Below are positions 59,566 through 64,000 of a stretch of DNA of 64,000 bases, one piece after another. Numbering within the stretch: position 1 is the stretch's first letter; every line of letters begins with the position of its first letter. Both the position numbers and the translations under genes were made by a program. Source of the stretch: Ureibacillus acetophenoni (lineage in GTDB: Bacteria; Bacillota; Bacilli; Bacillales_A; Planococcaceae); contig NZ_OBQC01000009.1 in the NCBI RefSeq assembly GCF_900220965.1, positions 88,825 to 152,824 of the forward strand, read 5' to 3'. Below the pieces are notes generated by a model. It ran no database searches. It was not told the DNA's origin and was given only the letters and a program-made list of their open reading frames with translations.

Positions 59566-60726
59566 ATGAATGAATTTACATTTTATAATCCAGTTCGACT
59601 ACACTTTGGGAAAGGTCAAATTTCTGCATTGGAAAAAGAACTCCCGAAATATGGCGATAAAATACTAGTTGTTTATGGTGGGGGAAGTATTAAAAGAAAT
59701 GGTTTATATAATGAAGTAATGACCATTTTAGAAAAGTTAAATATGAAAGTGTTTGAACTAAGTGGTGTAGAACCAAATCCACGTGTAGCTACAGCGCGTA
59801 AAGGAATTGAAATCTGTAAAAAAGAAGGTATTGATTTTGTACTAGCTGTAGGTGGAGGTTCGGTAATTGATTGTTCTAAGCTAATAGTTGCCGGAGCGAA
59901 AATTGATGAAGATCCATGGAACATCGTTATTCATAAAATAGAAGTAAAAGACGCACTTCCACTTGGAACGATTTTAACAATTGCTGCTACCGGTTCAGAG
60001 ATGAACGCTGGTTCTGTAATTACAAATGAAGAAACGATGGAGAAGTATGGTTGGGGAAGTCCGTATGTATTTCCTAAATTTTCAATTCTAGATCCAACAT
60101 ATACATTTACTTTACCTCTAAACCAAACGGTATATGGCATAGTTGATATGATGTCTCATGTGTTTGAACAATATTTCCACAATGCAACAAATACACCGGT
60201 AACTGATGAAATGTGCGAAGGAGTACTTAGAACAGTTATTGCAACTGCACCTAAATTAGTAAATGATTTAGAAAACTATGAACTGCGAGAAACAATTTTA
60301 CTTTCAGGAACAATTGCATTAAATACATTCTTATCGATGGGGTCAACTGGAGATTGGGCGACACATGATATTGAGCATGCAGTTTCTGCTGTTTATGATA
60401 TTCCTCATGGTGGAGGTTTGGCAATTTTATTCCCTAATTGGATGAGACATAATGTTCATGTAAATCCAGAACGTTTCGCACAATTAGCAACTAGAGTATT
60501 CGGAGTTAATCCGGAAGGGAAGACTGCTGAGGAAATTGCACACGAAGGTATCAATCGTCTAAGTGAGTTTTGGATCTCTATTGGTGCACCAAGTCGATTA
60601 GCGGATTATAAAATTGATGATTCAAAATTAGATTTACTTGTTGAAAAAGCGATGGCTAGACCTCTTGGAGTATTTAAAGTACTTCAAGCTGAAGATGTAA
60701 GAAAAATTTTAGAGATGTCTTTATAA
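59566..60726 (+). CDS. Iron-containing alcohol dehydrogenase (YugJ/butanol dehydrogenase-like)
   Basis: 386 residues. Group III alcohol dehydrogenase: NAD-binding [14 protein letters not shown] and [12 protein letters not shown]; metal ligands in the helix with [10 protein letters not shown] and in [22 protein letters not shown]. subtilis YugJ and YugK, next to yugI, are of this type and annotated as NADH-dependent butanol dehydrogenases; the real substrate is not known here. Confidence 0.9.
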   Translation: MNEFTFYNPVRLHFGKGQISALEKELPKYGDKILVVYGGGSIKRNGLYNEVMTILEKLNMKVFELSGVEPNPRVATARKGIEICKKEGIDFVLAVGGGSVIDCSKLIVAGAKIDEDPWNIVIHKIEVKDALPLGTILTIAATGSEMNAGSVITNEETMEKYGWGSPYVFPKFSILDPTYTFTLPLNQTVYGIVDMMSHVFEQYFHNATNTPVTDEMCEGVLRTVIATAPKLVNDLENYELRETILLSGTIALNTFLSMGSTGDWATHDIEHAVSAVYDIPHGGGLAILFPNWMRHNVHVNPERFAQLATRVFGVNPEGKTAEEIAHEGINRLSEFWISIGAPSRLADYKIDDSKLDLLVEKAMARPLGVFKVLQAEDVRKILEMSL

Positions 60727-60727
60727 A

Positions 60728-60772
60728 AAAGAGAGTAGCTTGAAAACAAATCTTTCAAGCTACTCCTTTTTC
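60728..60772. terminator. Bidirectional terminator
   Basis: Perfect 13-bp stem GAGTAGCTTGAAA / TTTCAAGCTACTC with A-run before and CTTTTT after. Confidence 0.92.
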
Positions 60773-60797
60773 TTTAGGTGTTCATTTTGAGGGAAGA

Positions 60798-61799
60798 TTA
60801 GAAACTTTCTTTTCGATCGCTATCTAAATTATCTTTTGTCTTATAATGTTTCCATTCTGTAATACCATCTTCTTCATCAAATGCAATAGTAACTTTATTT
60901 ACACCCTTTTGACTTAGAATTAAGTCTTTTAAATGATCCCTCACATCATCTAAATATGCTAAAGATTGATTTGGATCAGTTTCAGCGATTAACTCAACGT
61001 GTAAAAATTCTCCTTCTTTTACTACTTCTAAACGTTGAATATCTGTAACATGTGGATCTTCCATTACTAAATTGCCGATATGAACTAACATTTCTTCGTC
61101 TGTTTCCCCAATCGCACCACGAGCATTATCTAGGAATACTCGGCCTACGACATAAAACATCATAATACCAATAACTATAGAGATTAATCCTTCAAGTGCA
61201 TAAAACCCAGTAAAGTATGCGATAATAATCGCTAAAAATGCTAGGATATTACCACTTGTTGCAACTAAGTCTTCCATCCAAACAAGCTTCGTTGCGGGTT
61301 TTGCGCGGTTCAAGTAGGCAACCGATTTAGGTATAGCCATTAAACCTGCATGCTCTTTACCTACTTCATGAAGAACTTCTTTAGCAGCTTTATGAAGTAC
61401 AAATGCTTCTAATATAAAACCAATCGCTAAAACACCTAAAGCAATAAACATACCTTCTGAGCTTTCAGCAGGATGTAAAAAATGATGCCAACCTTCTTTT
61501 ACAGTTTCATATGAAAGGATAGCAACAATTAAGACAGCTCCTAAACAAACTAAATTGACTACACGACCAAAGCCATTCGGATACCTTTTAGTCGGAGCCT
61601 TCTTAGAAAGCGCAGACCCAATAAAAACAAAAAACTGGTTGGCTGAGTCACCGAGGGAGTGCATCATTTCTGCAAACATAGCAACGTTACCTGTGAAGAA
61701 ATATGCTGCACCCTTAAGGGTACCTAAAAGTAAATTAACTAATGCTGCCATTAAAGATGGTTTGTTACCACCTTTAAGTAATTTAAAGATCTCACCCAT
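60798..61799 (-). CDS. Cation diffusion facilitator transporter
   Basis: 333 residues, about six membrane helices then a cytoplasmic domain. Metal site in helix 2 is EMMHSLGDSANQ; helix 5 has MEDLVATSGN, an E-D pair instead of the usual H/D-x3-D, as in the ZnT9-like branch. Metal cannot be fixed by sequence (Zn, Mn or Co). It lies 14 nt downstream of the MgtC-family gene and is probably in the same operon. Confidence 0.88.
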   Translation of the reverse strand: MGEIFKLLKGGNKPSLMAALVNLLLGTLKGAAYFFTGNVAMFAEMMHSLGDSANQFFVFIGSALSKKAPTKRYPNGFGRVVNLVCLGAVLIVAILSYETVKEGWHHFLHPAESSEGMFIALGVLAIGFILEAFVLHKAAKEVLHEVGKEHAGLMAIPKSVAYLNRAKPATKLVWMEDLVATSGNILAFLAIIIAYFTGFYALEGLISIVIGIMMFYVVGRVFLDNARGAIGETDEEMLVHIGNLVMEDPHVTDIQRLEVVKEGEFLHVELIAETDPNQSLAYLDDVRDHLKDLILSQKGVNKVTIAFDEEDGITEWKHYKTKDNLDSDRKESF

Positions 61800-61813
61800 A
61801 AAATATCCTCCAA

Positions 61814-62536
61814 TTAAGCTAAGATTTCTATTTCAATGTTTTTTATATAAGGTAATGAATGAAGTAAACTATATAATGAAAATGTATCAACTTTCAATAA
61901 AATGGAAAATTTAATATCCACTTCATAAACTAACTGTTCTGTTGCTGATTGAACATCTCTAATTCGTATATTGTCTATATACATGTCATTTTCTTTCATA
62001 AAATTTAGTAAGCTTTTAATATTTTCTTGGTCGATTAATTGAACTTTAATGGAGATTTCTCTCATACGTAAACGTTTGGGGCCAACTTTCCATAACAGTG
62101 GTGCAATAACCTCTATACCGATAACGACGATAACTACTGTGAGGAATGCTTGGATATAAAAACCAGCACCGACTGCAATTCCGATTCCAGCTGCACCCCA
62201 AATCATTGCTGCGGTAGTTAAACCAGTTATACTGTCATTACCTTTTCTTAAAATTACCCCCGCTCCTAAAAATCCAATACCACTTACAATTTGCGCAGCT
62301 AAACGAAGTGGATCGAGTGTAATATTAATATCCTCCCGAGAAGGTACATTATACGCAGTATCGGTCGAAATAATTGTTAATAGACAACTAAAAGTAGAAA
62401 TAACAAGACTGGTTTTTAATCCAACAGGCTTCTTTTTTAATTCGCGCTCAATCCCAATGATTAAACTTAAAAAGGCAGCAATTAGTAGTTTAATTAGCAC
62501 TTCAAGGGAAAAAGTATCAATAGTAATTAAATGCAT
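61814..62536 (-). CDS. MgtC/SapB-family membrane protein
   Basis: 240 residues. The MgtC domain covers the first 150: LSLIIGIERELKKKPVGLKT, VSGIGFLGAGVILRKG and GLTTAAMIWGAAGIGIAVG. An ACT-like C-terminal domain follows. MgtC proteins modulate Mg2+ starvation responses or F-type ATP synthase in some bacteria; the role here is not shown. Linkage to a CDF gene hints at metal-ion stress. Confidence 0.9.
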   Translation of the reverse strand: MHLITIDTFSLEVLIKLLIAAFLSLIIGIERELKKKPVGLKTSLVISTFSCLLTIISTDTAYNVPSREDINITLDPLRLAAQIVSGIGFLGAGVILRKGNDSITGLTTAAMIWGAAGIGIAVGAGFYIQAFLTVVIVVIGIEVIAPLLWKVGPKRLRMREISIKVQLIDQENIKSLLNFMKENDMYIDNIRIRDVQSATEQLVYEVDIKFSILLKVDTFSLYSLLHSLPYIKNIEIEILA

Positions 62537-62649
62537 GTTAAATTCCCCCTATTAAATATTGCCAACTTTCATGAAATTTGACAAAATAGATGGATAAGCT
62601 TTCTTTCTTTTAAGTTAAGGAATTATTTTATGATTGGGGACGACAATAA

Positions 62650-63549
62650 ATGAATAAACCATCGATTCATCCATATATTCCGATAATAATAGGGGTTATT
62701 TCTATTTCTTTATCTGCAATATTAGTTAAGTTAGCAGAAGCAGATGCAGGAGTAATTGCTTTTTATCGAATGTTGTTCTCAGTTTTAATAATGAGCCCTA
62801 TCTTTTTTATGAAATATGTAAATGAGTTAAGCTTAATAACAAAAAAAGATTGGTTATTTTCTTCTATAGCAGGGATATTTTTAGCGTTCCATTTTATCCT
62901 TTGGTTTGAATCATTGAATTATACTTCTGTTGCTAGTTCAACGGTATTAGTCACTCTACAACCTTTATTTGCAATTGTAGGAACATATTTTTTCTTTAAA
63001 GAACCGCTTTCAGCAAAAACAATCATTTCTGGTTTAATTGCAATTATAGGAAGTTTTCTAATAAGTTGGGGAGATTTTCAAGTGAGTGGTGTAGCTTTAT
63101 ATGGAGATATGCTTGCGCTCATTGCTTGTGCCTTAATTACTGCATATTTATTATTTGGACAAGAGGTAAGAAAAAGAATATCATTAATTACATATACGAT
63201 GGTTGTCTATACAATTAGTACAGTTGTGTTATTTTTTTATGTACTATTAAAAGGAGAATCATTTGGTCCATATTCAACGATGAACTGGGTATTGTTCTTA
63301 TTGCTTGCAATTGTTCCAAACTTATTAGGACATACGTTATTTAATTGGGCTATTAAATGGGTTAGTACAAATGTTATTTCAATCGCAGTATTATTCGAAC
63401 CAATCGGGGCTGCAATTCTAGCGTATTATATTTTTTCTGAAAAACTTATGCCGTCCCAAATCGTTGGTGGAATTATTGTATTACTTGGAATAACTATGTT
63501 TATTGTGGATTTAAAAGTAATTAAAAAGTTTTTTATAAAAAAAGCTTGA
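62650..63549 (+). CDS. EamA (DMT) family permease
   Basis: 299 residues, ten membrane helices in two EamA repeats. ILVKLAEADAGVIAFYRMLFSVL and the second-repeat LLGHTLFNWAIKWVSTNVISIAVLFEPIGAAILAY are typical. Such proteins export amino acids or other metabolites; the substrate is unknown. The gene stands alone before the rRNA operon. Confidence 0.9.
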   Translation: MNKPSIHPYIPIIIGVISISLSAILVKLAEADAGVIAFYRMLFSVLIMSPIFFMKYVNELSLITKKDWLFSSIAGIFLAFHFILWFESLNYTSVASSTVLVTLQPLFAIVGTYFFFKEPLSAKTIISGLIAIIGSFLISWGDFQVSGVALYGDMLALIACALITAYLLFGQEVRKRISLITYTMVVYTISTVVLFFYVLLKGESFGPYSTMNWVLFLLLAIVPNLLGHTLFNWAIKWVSTNVISIAVLFEPIGAAILAYYIFSEKLMPSQIVGGIIVLLGITMFIVDLKVIKKFFIKKA

Positions 63550-63630
63550 TATCTATTTTTTAATATAGTATATTATTACTTGTCCTTTGAAACAGATAAA
63601 ACTGTTGAAAAAGAAAATAAAAAATAACAC

Positions 63631-63659
63631 TTGACATCGAAAGTTGATTGTGTTATTAT
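63631..63659 (+). promoter_or_regulatory. Strong rRNA operon promoter
   Basis: TTGACA (63631-63636), 17-bp spacer, TATTAT (63654-63659). Downstream, CTTGAAAACTGAACAAC (about 63698) resembles conserved rRNA leader sequence of Bacillales, and TGAATTTTGAG / CTCAAATTCA (about 63780-63806) is a probable leader stem. Confidence 0.88.
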
Positions 63660-63810
63660 ATAAAAGTTGCTGTTGAGAAATGGTAAAAAATATGAACCTT
63701 GAAAACTGAACAACAAAACGTTAATGAATTAAAGTTTCTATTATGGAAACAAAATTTTGGACATCATTATGATGCCAGTTTGAATTTTGAGCTTAACTCA
63801 AATTCACCAT

Positions 63811-64000
63811 TTTATGGAGAGTTTGATCCTGGCTCAGGACGAACGCTGGCGGCGTGCCTAATACATGCAAGTCGAGCGAATCTTTTAAAAGCTTGCTTTT
63901 GAAAGGTTAGCGGCGGACGGGTGAGTAACACGTGGGCAACCTGCCCTATAGTTTGGGATAACTCCGGGAAACCGGGGCTAATACCGGATAATACAATTTA
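63811..64000 (+). rRNA. 16S rRNA gene, 5' part only
   Basis: Begins TTTATGGAGAGTTTGATCCTGG and continues with universally conserved 16S sequence (GGACGAACGCTGGCGGCGTG, ATACATGCAAGTCGAGCG). The gene runs past the right edge. The V1 loop and the segment CTGCCCTATAGTTTGGGATA point to Planococcaceae-type Bacillales; genus cannot be fixed from 190 nt by eye. Confidence 0.97.

Noticed and set aside
63699..63902. 67-codon frame near the right edge
   Set aside because: It runs into the 16S rRNA gene and is not coding.

Overview
The window looks like chromosome from a low-GC, endospore-forming Bacillales of the Lysinibacillus/Solibacillus/Ureibacillus/Psychrobacillus type (Planococcaceae/Caryophanaceae). 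The basis is AT-rich codon use, Gram-positive Shine-Dalgarno sites, a sporulation gene (yunB), many proteins with recognisable Bacillus subtilis yus/yun/yut/yuz/yui/yuf/yug counterparts in similar order, and the 5' end of a Bacillus-type 16S rRNA gene at the right edge. I see no transposase, phage gene, integrase or CRISPR-cas genes.

Layout. 1-4.0 kb: a yusF fragment, yusE, then a SAM (S-box) riboswitch controlling the methionine ABC importer metN-metP-metQ. 3.8-10.9 kb: divergent gltC and the glutamate synthase genes gltB-gltD. 10.9-12.1 kb: a gene-free array of 52-bp repeats. 12.5-17.8 kb: the Fe-S assembly operon sufC-D-S-U-B. 17.9-26.3 kb: a yun/yut block (DUF72 protein, TauE-type permease, YunD phosphoesterase, an HD-GYP protein, YunB, LipA behind a long structured leader, YutD, a DUF3055-like protein, YutE, YutF). 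26.4-27.2 kb: a second array of the same 52-bp repeat family. 27.3-36.6 kb: yuzB, the NADH dehydrogenase-like yutJ behind two perfect Rex operators, yuzD, yutI, a DUF2225 gene, a SufA-type carrier, a NUDIX hydrolase, cstA, yuiB, yuiD, pepA and a Gly/Tyr-rich small protein. 36.8-42.7 kb: the Mrp Na+/H+ antiporter operon mrpA-G on the minus strand. 42.8-49.1 kb: a yufK-like gene, a class A penicillin-binding protein, two MFS transporters, cyclophilin ppiB and a small membrane protein. 49.1-55.6 kb: a C4-dicarboxylate system on the minus strand (dctS-dctR, a membrane-anchored DctB-like binding protein, and a DctP-Q-M TRAP transporter). 55.7-63.5 kb: patB, yugE, yugI, glutamate dehydrogenase, an iron-type alcohol dehydrogenase, a CDF transporter, an MgtC-family protein and an EamA permease. 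63.6 kb to the end: an rRNA promoter and the start of 16S rRNA.

How parts fit together. Glutamate synthase, its regulator GltC and an intact glutamate dehydrogenase lie in one window; in B. subtilis these form one control circuit. Fe-S biology is unusually dense: the suf operon, a separate SufA-type carrier, the NifU-C protein YutI, and the Fe-S users LipA and GltBD. Redox control is visible as paired Rex sites over the yutJ promoter.

The least explained items are the two 52-bp repeat arrays, which share dyad arms and an almost indel-free five-helical-turn period; a pseudoknot-capable leader before lipA; and a terminator-like hairpin that buries the ribosome binding site of yunB.
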